Source of the DNA: Arenicola marina
Taxonomy: Eukaryota; Annelida; Polychaeta; Arenicolidae
NCBI GenBank assembly: GCA_964019135.1
Contig: OZ025265.1
Location: forward strand, 5,648,318 to 5,712,317
Length of the DNA: 64,000 bases
Reading direction: 5' to 3'
Shown here: positions 25,701-37,700 of the stretch, piece after piece
Layout of the letters: each line of letters opens with the position of its first letter
How positions within the stretch are numbered: the first letter of the stretch is position 1
Notes under the pieces: model-generated
What the model was told of the DNA's origin: nothing
Seen by the model: only the letters and a program-made list of their open reading frames with translations
Databases searched by the model: none
Position numbers and translations under genes: made by a program

Positions 25701-28700
25701 GGTGTCTGGTCTGCCAAGAGGGTGGGTGGATGGGTGTCTGGTCTGCCAAGAGGGTGGGTGGATGTGTGTCTGGTCTGCCATGAGGGTGGGTGGATGGGTG
25801 TCTGGTCTGCCAAGAGGGTGGGTGGATGGGTGTCTGGTCTGCCAAGAGGGTGGGTGGAGGGGTGTCTGGTCTGCCAAGAGGGTGGGTGGATGTGTGTCTG
25901 GTCTGCCAAGAGGGTGGGTGGATGGGTGTCTGGTCTCCCAAGAGGGTGGGTGGATGTGTGTCTGGTCTGCCAAGAGGGTGGGTGGATGGGTGTCTGGTCT
26001 GCCAAGAGGGTGGGTGGATGTGTGTCTGGTCTGCCATGAGGGTGGGTGGATGTGTGTCTGGTCTGCCAAGAGGGTGGGTGGATGTGTGTCTGGTCTGCCA
26101 AGAGGGTGGGTGGATGGGTGTCTGGTCTCCCAAGAGGGTGGGTGGATGTGTGTCTGGTCTGCCAAGAGGGTGGGTGGATGTGTGTCTGGTCTCCCAAGAG
26201 GGTGGGTGGATGTGTGTCTGGTCTGCCAAGAGGGTGGGTGGATGTGTGTCTGGTCTGCCAAGAGGGTGGGTGGATGGGTGTCTGGTCTCCCAAGAGGGTG
26301 GGTGGATGTGTGTCTGGTCTGCCAAGAGGGTGGGTGGATGGGTGTCTGGTCTGCCAAGAGGGTTGGTGGATGTGTGTCTGGTCTGCCAAGAGGGTGGGTG
26401 GATGTGTGTCTGGTCTGCCATGAGGGTGGGTGGATGTGTGTCTGGTCTGCCAAGAGGGTGGGTGGATGTGTGTCTGGTCTGCCAAGAGGGTGGGTGGATG
26501 TGTGTCTGGTCTGCCATGAGGGTGGGTGGAGGGAGTGTCTGGTCTGCCAAGAGCGTGGGTGGATGTGTGTCTGGTCTCCCAAGAGGGTGGGTGGATTTGT
26601 GTCTGGTCTGCCAAGAGCGTGGGTGGATGGGTGTCTGGTCTGCCAAGAGGGTGGGTGGATGTGTGTCTGGTCTCCCAAGAGGGTGGGTGGATGGGTGTCT
26701 GGTCTGCCAAGAGAGTGGGTGGATGGGTGTCTGGTCTGCCAAGAGGGTGGGTGGATGTGTGTCTGGTCTGCCAAGAGGGTGGGTGGATGTGTGTCTGGTC
26801 TGCCAAGAGGGTGGGTGGATGGGTGTCTAGTCTGCCAAGAGAGTGGGTGGATAGGTGTCTGGTCTGCCAAGAGGGTGGGTGGATGTGTGTCTGGTCTGCC
26901 AAGAGGGTGGGTGGAGGGGTGTCTGGTCTCCCAAGAGGGTGGGTGGAGGGGTGTCTGGTCTCCCAAGAGGGTGGGTGGATGTGTGTCTGGTCTCCCAAGT
27001 GGGTGGGTGGATGGGTGTCTGGTCTGCCAAGAGGGTGGGTGGATGTGTGTCTGGTCTGCCAAGAGGGTGGGTGGATGTGTGTCTGGTCTGCCAAGAGGGT
27101 GTGTGGATGTGTGTCTGGTCTGCCAAGAGGGTGGGTGGATGTGTGTCTGGTCTGCCAAGAGGTTGGGTGGATGGGTGTCTGGTCTCCCAAGAGGGTGGGT
27201 GGATGTGTGTCTGGTCTGCCAAGAGGGTGGGTGGATGTGTGTCTTGTCTGCCAAGAGGGTGGGTGGATGGGTGTCTGGTCTGCCAAGAGGGTGGGTGGAT
27301 GGGTGTCTGGTCTGCCAAGAGGGTGGGTGGATGTGTGTCTGGTCTGCCAAGAGGGTGGGTGGATGTGTGTCTGGTCTGCCAAGAGGGTGGGTGGATGGGT
27401 GTCTGGTCTGCCAAGAGGGTGGGTGGAGGGGTGTCTGGTCTGCCATGAGGGTGGGTGGATGTGTGTCTGGTCTCCCAAGAGGGTGGGTGGATGTGTGTCT
27501 GGTCTGCCAAGAGGGTGGGTGGATGTGTGTCTGGTCTGCCAAGAGGGTGGGTGGATGTGTGTCTGGTCTGCCAAGAGGGTGGGTGGATGGGTGTCTGGTC
27601 TGCCAAGAGGGTGGGTGGATGTGTGTCTGGTCTGCCAAGAGGGTGGGTGGATGTGTGTCTGGTCTGCCAAGAGGGTGGGTGGATGGGTGTCTGGTCTGCC
27701 AAGAGGGTGGGTGGATGTGTGTCTGGTCTCCCAAGAGGGTGGGTGGATGTGTGTCTGGTCTGCCAAGAGGGTGGGTGGATGTGTGTCTGGTCTGCCAAGA
27801 GGGTGGGTGGATGTGTGTCTGGTCTGCCAAGAGGGTGGGTGGATGTGTGTCTGGTCTGCCAAGAGGGTGGGTGGATGTGTGTCTGGTCTGCCAAGAGGGT
27901 GGGTGGATGGGTGTCTGGTCTGCCAAGAGGGTGGGTGGATGTGTGTCTGGTCTCCCAAGAGGGTGGGTGGATGGGTGTCTGGTCTGCCAAGAGGGTGGGT
28001 GGATGTGTGTCTGGTCTCCCAAGAGGGTGGGTGGATGGGTGTCTGGTCTGCCAAGAGGGTGGGTGGATGTGTGTCTGGTCTGCCAAGAGGGTGGGTGGAT
28101 GTGTGTCTGGTCTGCCAAGAGGGTGGGTGGATGGGTGTCTGGTCTGCCAAGAGGGTGGGTGGATGTGTGTCTGGTCTCCCAAGAGGGTGGGTGGATGTGT
28201 GTCTGGTCTGCCAAGAGGGTGGGTATATGTGTGTCTGGTCTGCCAAGAGGGTGGGTGGATTTGTGTCTGGTCTGCCAGGAGGGTGGGTGGATGGGTGTCT
28301 GGTCTCCCAAGAGGGTGGATGGATGTGTGTCTGGTCTCCCAAGAGGGTGGGTGGATGTGTGTCTGGTCTCCCAAGAGGGTGGGTGGATGGGTGTCTGGTC
28401 TGCCAAGAGGGTGGGTGGATGTGTGTCTGGTCTGCCAAGAGGGTGGGTGGATTTGTGTCTGGTCTGCCAAGAGCGTGGGTGGATGGGTGTCTGGTCTGCC
28501 AAGAGGGTGGGTGGATGTGTGTCTGGTCTGCCAAGAGGGTGGGTGGATTTGTGTCTGGTCTGCCAAGAGGGTGGGTGGATGTGTGTCTGGTCTGCCAAGA
28601 GGGTGGGTGGATGTGTGTCTGGTCTGCCAAGAGGGTGGGTGGAGGGGTGTCTGGTCTCCCAAGAGGGTGGGTGGATGGGTGTCTGGTCTGCCAAGAGGGT

Positions 28701-31700
28701 GGGTGGAAGTGTGTCTGGTCTGCCAAGAGGGTGGGTGGATGTGTGTCTGGTCTCCCAAGAGGGTGGGTGGATGTGTGTCTGGTCTCCCAAGAGGGTGGGT
28801 GGATGTGTGTCTGGTCTGCCAAGAGGGTGGGTGGATGTGTGTCTGGTCTGCCAAGAGGGTGGGTGGATGGGTGTCTGGTCTCCCAAGAGGGTGGGTGGAT
28901 GTGTGTCTGGTCTGCCAAGAGGGTGGGTGGATGTGTGTCTGGTCTCCCAAGAGGGTGGGTGGAGGGGTGTCTGGTCTGCCAAGAGGGTGGGTGGATGTGT
29001 GTCTGGTCTGCCAAGAGGGTGGGTGGATGTGTGTCTGGTCTGCCAAGAGGGTGGGTGGATGTGTGTCTGGTCTGCCATGAGGGTGGGTGGATGTGTGTCT
29101 GGTCTGCCAAGAGGGTGGGTGGATGGGTGTCTGGTCTGCCAAGAGGGTGGGTGGATGTGTGTCTGGTCTGCCAAGAGGGTGGGTGGATGTGTGTCTGGTC
29201 TCCCAAGAGGGTGGGTGGATGGGTGTCTGGTCTGCCAAGAGGGTGGGTGGATGTGTGTCTGGTCTGCCAAGAGGGTGGGTGGATGGGTGTCTGGTCTCCC
29301 AAGAGGGTGGGTGGATGTGTGTCTGGTCTGCCAAGAGGGTGGGTGGATGGGTGTCTGGTCTGCCAAGAGGGTGGGTGGATGTGTGTCTGGTCTGCCAAGA
29401 GGGTGGGTGGATGTGTGTCTGGTCTGCCATGAGGGTGGGTGGATGTGTGTCTGGTCTGCCAAGAGGGTGGGTGGATGTGTGTCTGGTCTGCCAAGAGGGT
29501 GGGTGGATGTGTGTCTGGTCTGCCATGAGGGTGGGTGGAGGGAGTGTCTGGTCTGCCAAGAGCGTGGGTGGATGTGTGTCTGGTCTGCCAAGAGGGTGGG
29601 TGGATTTGTGTCTGGTCTGCCAAGAGCGTGGGTGGATGGGTGTCTGGTCTGCCAAGAGGGTGGGTGGATGTGTGTCTGGTCTCCCAAGAGGGTGGGTTGA
29701 TGGGTGTCTGGTCTGCCAAGAGAGTGGGTGGATGGGTGTCTGGTCTGCCAAGAGGGTGGGTGGATGTGTGTCTGGTCTGCCAAGAGGGTGGGTGGATGTG
29801 TGTCTGGTCTGCCAAGAGGGTGGGTGGATGGGTGTCTGGTCTGCCAAGAGAGTGGGTGGATGGGTGTCTGGTCTGCCAAGAGGGTGGGTGGATGTGTGTC
29901 TGGTCTGCCAAGAGGGTGGGTGGAGGGGTGTCTGGTCTCCCAAGAGGGTGGGTGGAGGGGTGTCTGGTCTCCCAAGAGGGTGGGTGGATGGGTGTCTGGT
30001 CTCCCAAGAGGGTGGGTGGAGGGACGTCTGGTCTGCCAAGAGGGTGGGTGGATGTGTGTCTGGTCTGCCAAGAGGGTGGGTGGATGTGTGTCTGGTCTCC
30101 CAAGAGGGTGGGTGGATGTGTGTCTGGTCTGCCAAGAGGGTGGGTGGATGTGTGTCTGGTCTGCCATGAGGGTGGGTGGATGTGTGTCTGGTCTGCCAAG
30201 AGGGTGGGTGGATGTGTGTCTGGTCTGCCAAGAGGGTGGGTGGATGGGTGTCTGGTCTGCCAAGAGGGTGGGTGGATGTGTGTCTGGTCTCCCAAGAGGG
30301 TGGGTGGATGTGTGTCTGGTCTGCCAAGAGGGTGGGTGGATGTGTGTCTGGTCTGCCAAGAGGGTGGGTGGATGTGTGTCTGGTCTCCCAAGAGGGTGGG
30401 TGGATGTGTGTCTGGTCTGCCAAGAGGGTGGGTGGAGGGGTGTCTGGTCTGCCAAGAGGGTGGGTGGATGGGTGTCTGGTCTGCCAAGAGGGTGGGTGGA
30501 TGTGTGTCTGGTCTGCCATGAGGGTGGGTGGATGTGTGTCTGGTCTGCCAAGAGGGTGGGTGGATGGGTGTCTGGTCTGCCAAGAGGGTGGGTGGAGGGG
30601 TGTCTGGTCTGCCAAGAGGGTGGGTGGATGTGTGTCTGGTCTGCCAAGAGGGTGGGTGGATGGGTGTCTGGTCTCCCAAGAGGGTGGGTGGATGTGTGTC
30701 TGGTCTGCCAAGAGGGTGGGTGGATGTGTGTCTGGTCTGCCAAGAGGGTGGGTGGATGTGTGTCTGGTCTGCCATGAGGGTGGGTGGATGTGTGTCTGGT
30801 CTGCCAAGAGGGTGGGTGGATGTGTGTCTGGTCTGCCAAGAGGGTGGGTGGATGGGTGTCTGGTCTCCCAAGAGGGTGGGTGGATGTGTGTCTGGTCTGC
30901 CAAGAGGGTGGGTGGATGTGTGTCTGGTCTGCCAAGAGGGTGGGTGGATGTGTGTCTGGTCTGCCAAGAGGGTGGGTGGATGTGTGTCTGGTCTGCCAAG
31001 AGGGTGGGTGGATGGGTGTCTGGTCTCCCAAGAGGGTGGGTGGATGTGTGTCTGGTCTGCCAAGAGGGTGGGTGGATGGGTGTCTGGTCTGCCAAGAGGG
31101 TGGGTGGATGTGTGTCTGGTCTGCCAAGAGGGTGGGTGGATGTGTGTCTGGTCTGCCATGAGGGTGGGTGGATGTGTGTCTGGTCTGCCAAGAGGGTGGG
31201 TGGATGTGTGTCTGGTCTGCCAAGAGGGTGGGTGGATGTGTGTCTGGTCTGCCATGAGGGTGGGTGGATGGGTGTCTGGTCTGCCAAGAGAGTGGGTGGA
31301 TAGGTGTCTGGTCTGCCAAGAGGGTGGGTGGATGTGTGTCTGGTCTGCCAAGAGGGTGGGTGGAGGGGTGTCTGGTCTCCCAAGAGGGTGGGTGGAGGGG
31401 TGTCTGGTCTCCCAAGAGGGTGGGTGGATGGGTGTCTGGTCTCCCAAGAGGGTGGGTGGAGGGGTGTCTGGTCTGCCAAGAGGGTGGGTGGATGTGTGTC
31501 TGGTCTGCCAAGAGGGTGGGTGGATGTGTGTCTGGTCTCCCAAGAGGGTGGGTGGATGGGTGTCTGGTCTGCCAAGAGGGTGGGTGGATGGGTGTCTGGT
31601 CTGCCAAGAGGGTGGGTGGATGGGTGTCTGGTCTCCCAAGAGGGTGGGTGGATGGGTGTCTGGTCTGCCAAGAGGGTGGGTGGATGTGTGTCTGGTCTGC

Positions 31701-34700
31701 CAAGAGGGTGGGTGGATGTGTGTCTGGTCTGCCAAGAGGGTGGGTGGATGGGTGTCTGGTCTGCCAAGAGGGTGGGTGGATGTGTGTCTGGTCTCCCAAG
31801 AGGGTGGGTGGATGGGTGTCTGGTCTGCCAAGAGGGTGGGTGGATGTGTGTCTGGTCTCCCAAGAGGGTGGGTGGATGTGTGTCTGGTCTGCCAAGAGGG
31901 TGGGTGGATGGGTGTCTGGTCTGCCAAGAGGGTGGGTGGATGTGTGTCTGGTCTGCCAAGAGCGTGGGTGGATGTGTGTCTGGTCTGCCAAGAGGGTGGG
32001 TGGATGTGTGTCTGGTCTGCCAAGAGGGTGGGTGGATGTGTGTCTGGTCTCCCAAGAGGGTGGGTGGATGGGTGTCTGGTCTGCCAAGAGGGTGGGTGGA
32101 TGGGTGTCTGGTCTGCCAAGAGGGTGGGTGGATGTGTGTCTGGTCTGCCAAGAGGGTGGGTGGATGTGTGTCTGGTCTCCCAAGAGGGTGGGTGGATGTG
32201 TGTCTGGTCTGCCAAGAGGGTGGGTGGATGTGTGTCTGGTCTGCCAAGAGGGTGGGTGGATGTGTGTCTGGTCTGCCAAGAGAGTGGGTGGATGGGTGTC
32301 TGGTCTGCCATGAGGGTGGGTGGATGTGTGTCTGGTCTCCCAAGAGGGTGGGTGGATGTGTGTCTGGTCTCCCAAGTGGGTGGGTGGATGGGTGTCTGGT
32401 CTGCCAAGAGGGTGGGTGGATGTGTGTCTGGTCTGCCAAGAGGGTGGGTGGATGTGTGTCTGGTCTGCCAAGAGGGTGGGTGGATGTGTGTCTGGTCTGC
32501 CAAGAGGGTGGGTGGATGTGTGTCTGGTCTGCCAAGAGGGTGGGTGGATGGGTGTCTGGTCTCCCAAGAGGGTGGGTGGATGTGTGTCTGGTCTGCCAAG
32601 AGGGTGGGTGGATGTGTGTCTGGTCTGCCAAGAGGGTAGGTGGATGGGTGTCTGGTCTCCCAAGAGGGTGGGTGGATGTGTGTCTGGTCTGCCAAGAGGG
32701 TGGGTGGATGTGTGTCTGGTCTGCCAAGAGGGTGGGTGGATGGGTGTCTGGTCTGCCAAGAGGGTGGGTGGATGGGTGTCTGGTCTGCCAAGAGGGTGGG
32801 TGGATGTGTGTCTGGTCTGCCAAGAGGGTGGGTGGATGTGTGTCTGGTCTGCCAAGAGGGTGGGTGGATGGGTGTCTGGTCTGCCAAGAGGGTGGGTGGA
32901 GGGGTGTCTGGTCTGCCATGAGGGTGGGTGGATGTGTGTCTGGTCTCCCAAGAGGGTGGGTGGATGTGTGTCTGGTCTGCCAAGAGGGTGGGTGGATGTG
33001 TGTCTGGTCTGCCAAGAGGGTGGGTGGATGTGTGTCTGGTCTGCCAAGAGGGTGGGTGGATGGGTGTCTGGTCTGCCAAGAGGGTGGGTGGATGTGTGTC
33101 TGGTCTGCCAAGAGGGTGGGTGGATGTGTGTCTGGTCTGCCAAGAGGGTGGGTGGATGGGTGTCTGGTCTGCCAAGAGGGTGGGTGGATGTGTGTCTGGT
33201 CTCCCAAGAGGGTGGGTGGATGTGTGTCTGGTCTGCCAAGAGGGTGGGTGGATGTGTGTCTGGTCTGCCAAGAGGGTGGGTGGATGTGTGTCTGGTCTGC
33301 CAAGAGGGTGGGTGGATGTGTGTCTGGTCTGCCAAGAGGGTGGGTGGATGTGTGTCTGGTCTGCCAAGAGGGTGGGTGGATGGGTGTCTGGTCTGCCAAG
33401 AGGGTGGGTGGATGTGTGTCTGGTCTCCCAAGAGGGTGGGTGGATGGGTGTCTGGTCTGCCAAGAGGGTGGGTGGATGTGTGTCTGGTCTGCCAAGAGGG
33501 TGGGTGGATGGGTGTCTGGTCTGCCAAGAGGGTGGGTGGATGTGTGTCTGGTCTCCCAAGAGGGTGGGTGGATGTGTGTCTGGTCTGCCAAGAGGGTGGG
33601 TATATGTGTGTCTGGTCTGCCAAGAGGGTGGGTGGATTTGTGTCTGGTCTGCCAGGAGGGTGGGTGGATGGGTGTCTGGTCTCCCAAGAGGGTGGGTGGA
33701 TGTGTGTCTGGTCTGCCAAGAGGGTGGGTGGATGTGTGTCTGGTCTCCCAAGAGGGTGGGTGGATGGGTGTCTGGTCTGCCAAGAGGGTGGGTGGATGTG
33801 TGTCTGGTCTGCCAAGAGGGTGGGTGGATTTGTGTCTGGTCTGCCAAGAGCGTGGGTGGATGGGTGTCTGGTCTGCCAAGAGGGTGGGTGGATGTGTGTC
33901 TGGTCTCCCAAGAGGGTGGGCGGAGGGGTGTCTGGTCTGCCAAGAGGGTGGGTGGATGTGTGTCTGGTCTGCCAAGAGGGTGGGTGGATGTGTGTCTGGT
34001 CTGCCAAGAGGGTGGGTGGAGGGGTGTCTGGTCTCCCAAGAGGGTGGGTGGATGGGTGTCTGGTCTGCCAAGAGGGTGGGTGGATGTGTGTCTGGTCTGC
34101 CAAGAGGGTGGGTGGATGTGTGTCTGGTCACCCAAGAGGGTGGGTGGATGTGTGTCTGGTCTCCCAAGAGGGTGGGTGGATGTGTGTCTGGTCTGCCAAG
34201 AGGGTGGGTGGATGTGTGTCTGGTCTGCCAAGAGGGTGGGTGGATGGGTGTCTGGTCTCCCAAGAGGGTGGGTGGATGTGTGTCTGGTCTGCCAAGAGGG
34301 TGGGTGGATGTGTGTCTGGTCTGCCAAGAGGGTGGGTGGATGTGTGTCTGGTCTGCCAAGAGGGTGGGTGGATGTGTGTCTGGTCTGCCATGAGGGTGGG
34401 TGGATGTGTGTCTGGTCTGCCAAGAGGGTGGGTGGATGGGTGTCTGGTCTGCCAAGAGGGTGGGTGGAGGGGTGTCTGGTCTGCCAAGAGGGTGGGTGGA
34501 TGTGTGTCTGGTCTGCCAAGAGGGTGGGTGGATGTGTGTCTGGTCTGCCAAGAGGGTGGGTGGATGGGTGTCTGGTCTGCCAAGAGGGTGGGTGGATGTG
34601 TGTCTGGTCTGCCAAGAGGGTGGGTGGATGTGTGTCTGGTCTCCCAAGAGGGTGGGTGGATGGGTGTCTGGTCTGCCAAGAGGGTGGGTGGATGTGTGTC

Positions 34701-37700
34701 TGGTCTGCCATGAGGGTGGGTGGATGTGTGTCTGGTCTGCCAAGAGGGTGGGTGGATGTGTGTCTGGTCTGCCATGAGGGTGGGTGGATGTGTGTCTGGT
34801 CTGCCAAGAGGGTGGGTGGATGTGTGTCTGGTCTGCCAAGAGGGTGGGTGGAGGGGTGTCTGGTCTGCCAAGAGGGTGGGTGGATGGGTGTCTGGTCTGC
34901 CAAGAGGGTGGGTGGATGTGTGTCTGGTCTGCCATGAGGGTGGGTGGATGGGTGTCTGGTCTGCCAAGAGGGTGGGTGGATGTGTGTCTGGTCTGCCAAG
35001 AGGGTGGGTGGATGGGTGTCTGGTCTCCCAAGAGGGTGGGTGGATGGGTGTCTGGTCTCCCAAGAGGGTGGGTGGATGTGTGTCTGGTCTGCCAAGAGGG
35101 TGGGTGGATGTGTGTCTGGTCTGCCAAGAGGGTGGGTGGATGTGTGTCTGGTCTGCCAAGAGGGTGGGTGGATGTGTGTCTGGTCTGCCAAGAGGGTGGG
35201 TGGATGTGTGTCTGGTCTCCCAAGAGGGTGGGTGGATGTGTGTCTGGTCTCCCAAGAGGGTGGGTGGATGGGTGTCTGGTCTGCCAAGAGGGTGGGTGGA
35301 TGTGTGTCTGGTCTGCCAAGAGGGTGGGTGGATGTGTGTCTGGTCTGCCAAGAGGGTGGGTGGATGGGTGTCTGGTCTGCCAAGAGGGTGGGTGGATGTG
35401 TGTCTGGTCTCCCAAGAGGGTGGGTGGATGTGTGTCTGGTCTCCCAAGAGGGTGGGTGGATGGGTGTCTGGTCTGCCAAGAGGGTGGGTGGATGTGTGTC
35501 TGGTCTGCCAAGAGGGTGGGTGGATGTGTGTCTGGTCTGCCAAGAGGGTGGGTGGAGGGAGTGTCTGGTCTGCCAAGAGGGTGGGTGGAGGGAGTGTCTG
35601 GTCTGCCAGGAGGGTGGGTGGCTGGGTGTCTGGTCTCCCAAGAGGGTGGGTGGATGGGTGTCTGGTCTCCCAAGAGGGTGGGTGGATGTGTGTCTGGTCT
35701 GCCAAGAGAGTGGGTGGATTTGTGTCTGGTCTGCCAAGAGAGTGGGTGGATTTGTGTCTGGTCTGCCAAGAGGGTGGGTGGATGTGTGTCTGGTCTCCCA
35801 AGAGGGTGGGTGGATGTGTGTCTGGTCTGCCAAGAGGGTGGGTATATGTGTGTCTGGTCTGCCAAGAGGGTGGGTGGATTTGTGTCTGGTCTGCCAGGAG
35901 GGTGGGTGGATGGGTGTCTGGTCTCCCAAGAGGGTGGGTGGATGTGTGTCTGGTCTGCCAAGAGGGTGGGTGGATGTGTGTCTGGTCTCCCAAGAGGGTG
36001 GGTGGATGGGTGTCTGGTCTGCCAAGAGGGTGGGTGGATGTGTGTCTGGTCTGCCAAGAGGGTGGGTGGATTTGTGTCTGGTCTGCCAAGAGCGTGGGTG
36101 GATGGGTGTCTGGTCTGCCAAGAGGGTGGGTGGATGTGTGTCTGGTCTCCCAAGAGGGTGGGCGGAGGGGTGTCTGGTCTGCCAAGAGGGTGGGTGGATG
36201 TGTGTCTGGTCTGCCAAGAGGGTGGGTGGATGTGTGTCTGGTCTGCCAAGAGGGTGGGTGGAGGGGTGTCTGGTCTCCCAAGAGGGTGGGTGGATGGGTG
36301 TCTGGTCTGCCAAGAGGGTGGGTGGATGTGTGTCTGGTCTGCCAAGAGGGTGGGTGGATGTGTGTCTGGTCACCCAAGAGGGTGGGTGGATGTGTGTCTG
36401 GTCTCCCAAGAGGGTGGGTGGATGTGTGTCTGGTCTGCCAAGAGGGTGGGTGGATGTGTGTCTGGTCTGCCAAGAGGGTGGGTGGATGGGTGTCTGGTCT
36501 CCCAAGAGGGTGGGTGGATGTGTGTCTGGTCTGCCAAGAGGGTGGGTGGATGTGTGTCTGGTCTGCCAAGAGGGTGGGTGGATGTGTGTCTGGTCTGCCA
36601 AGAGGGTGGGTGGATGTGTGTCTGGTCTGCCATGAGGGTGGGTGGATGTGTGTCTGGTCTGCCAAGAGGGTGGGTGGATGGGTGTCTGGTCTGCCAAGAG
36701 GGTGGGTGGAGGGGTGTCTGGTCTGCCAAGAGGGTGGGTGGATGTGTGTCTGGTCTGCCAAGAGGGTGGGTGGATGTGTGTCTGGTCTGCCAAGAGGGTG
36801 GGTGGATGGGTGTCTGGTCTGCCAAGAGGGTGGGTGGATGTGTGTCTGGTCTGCCAAGAGGGTGGGTGGATGTGTGTCTGGTCTCCCAAGAGGGTGGGTG
36901 GATGGGTGTCTGGTCTGCCAAGAGGGTGGGTGGATGTGTGTCTGGTCTGCCATGAGGGTGGGTGGATGTGTGTCTGGTCTGCCAAGAGGGTGGGTGGATG
37001 TGTGTCTGGTCTGCCATGAGGGTGGGTGGATGTGTGTCTGGTCTGCCAAGAGGGTGGGTGGATGTGTGTCTGGTCTGCCAAGAGGGTGGGTGGAGGGGTG
37101 TCTGGTCTGCCAAGAGGGTGGGTGGATGGGTGTCTGGTCTGCCAAGAGGGTGGGTGGATGTGTGTCTGGTCTGCCATGAGGGTGGGTGGATGGGTGTCTG
37201 GTCTGCCAAGAGGGTGGGTGGATGTGTGTCTGGTCTGCCAAGAGGGTGGGTGGATGGGTGTCTGGTCTCCCAAGAGGGTGGGTGGATGGGTGTCTGGTCT
37301 CCCAAGAGGGTGGGTGGATGTGTGTCTGGTCTGCCAAGAGGGTGGGTGGATGTGTGTCTGGTCTGCCAAGAGGGTGGGTGGATGTGTGTCTGGTCTGCCA
37401 AGAGGGTGGGTGGATGTGTGTCTGGTCTGCCAAGAGGGTGGGTGGATGTGTGTCTGGTCTCCCAAGAGGGTGGGTGGATGTGTGTCTGGTCTCCCAAGAG
37501 GGTGGGTGGATGGGTGTCTGGTCTGCCAAGAGGGTGGGTGGATGTGTGTCTGGTCTGCCAAGAGGGTGGGTGGATGTGTGTCTGGTCTGCCAAGAGGGTG
37601 GGTGGATGGGTGTCTGGTCTGCCAAGAGGGTGGGTGGATGTGTGTCTGGTCTCCCAAGAGGGTGGGTGGATGTGTGTCTGGTCTCCCAAGAGGGTGGGTG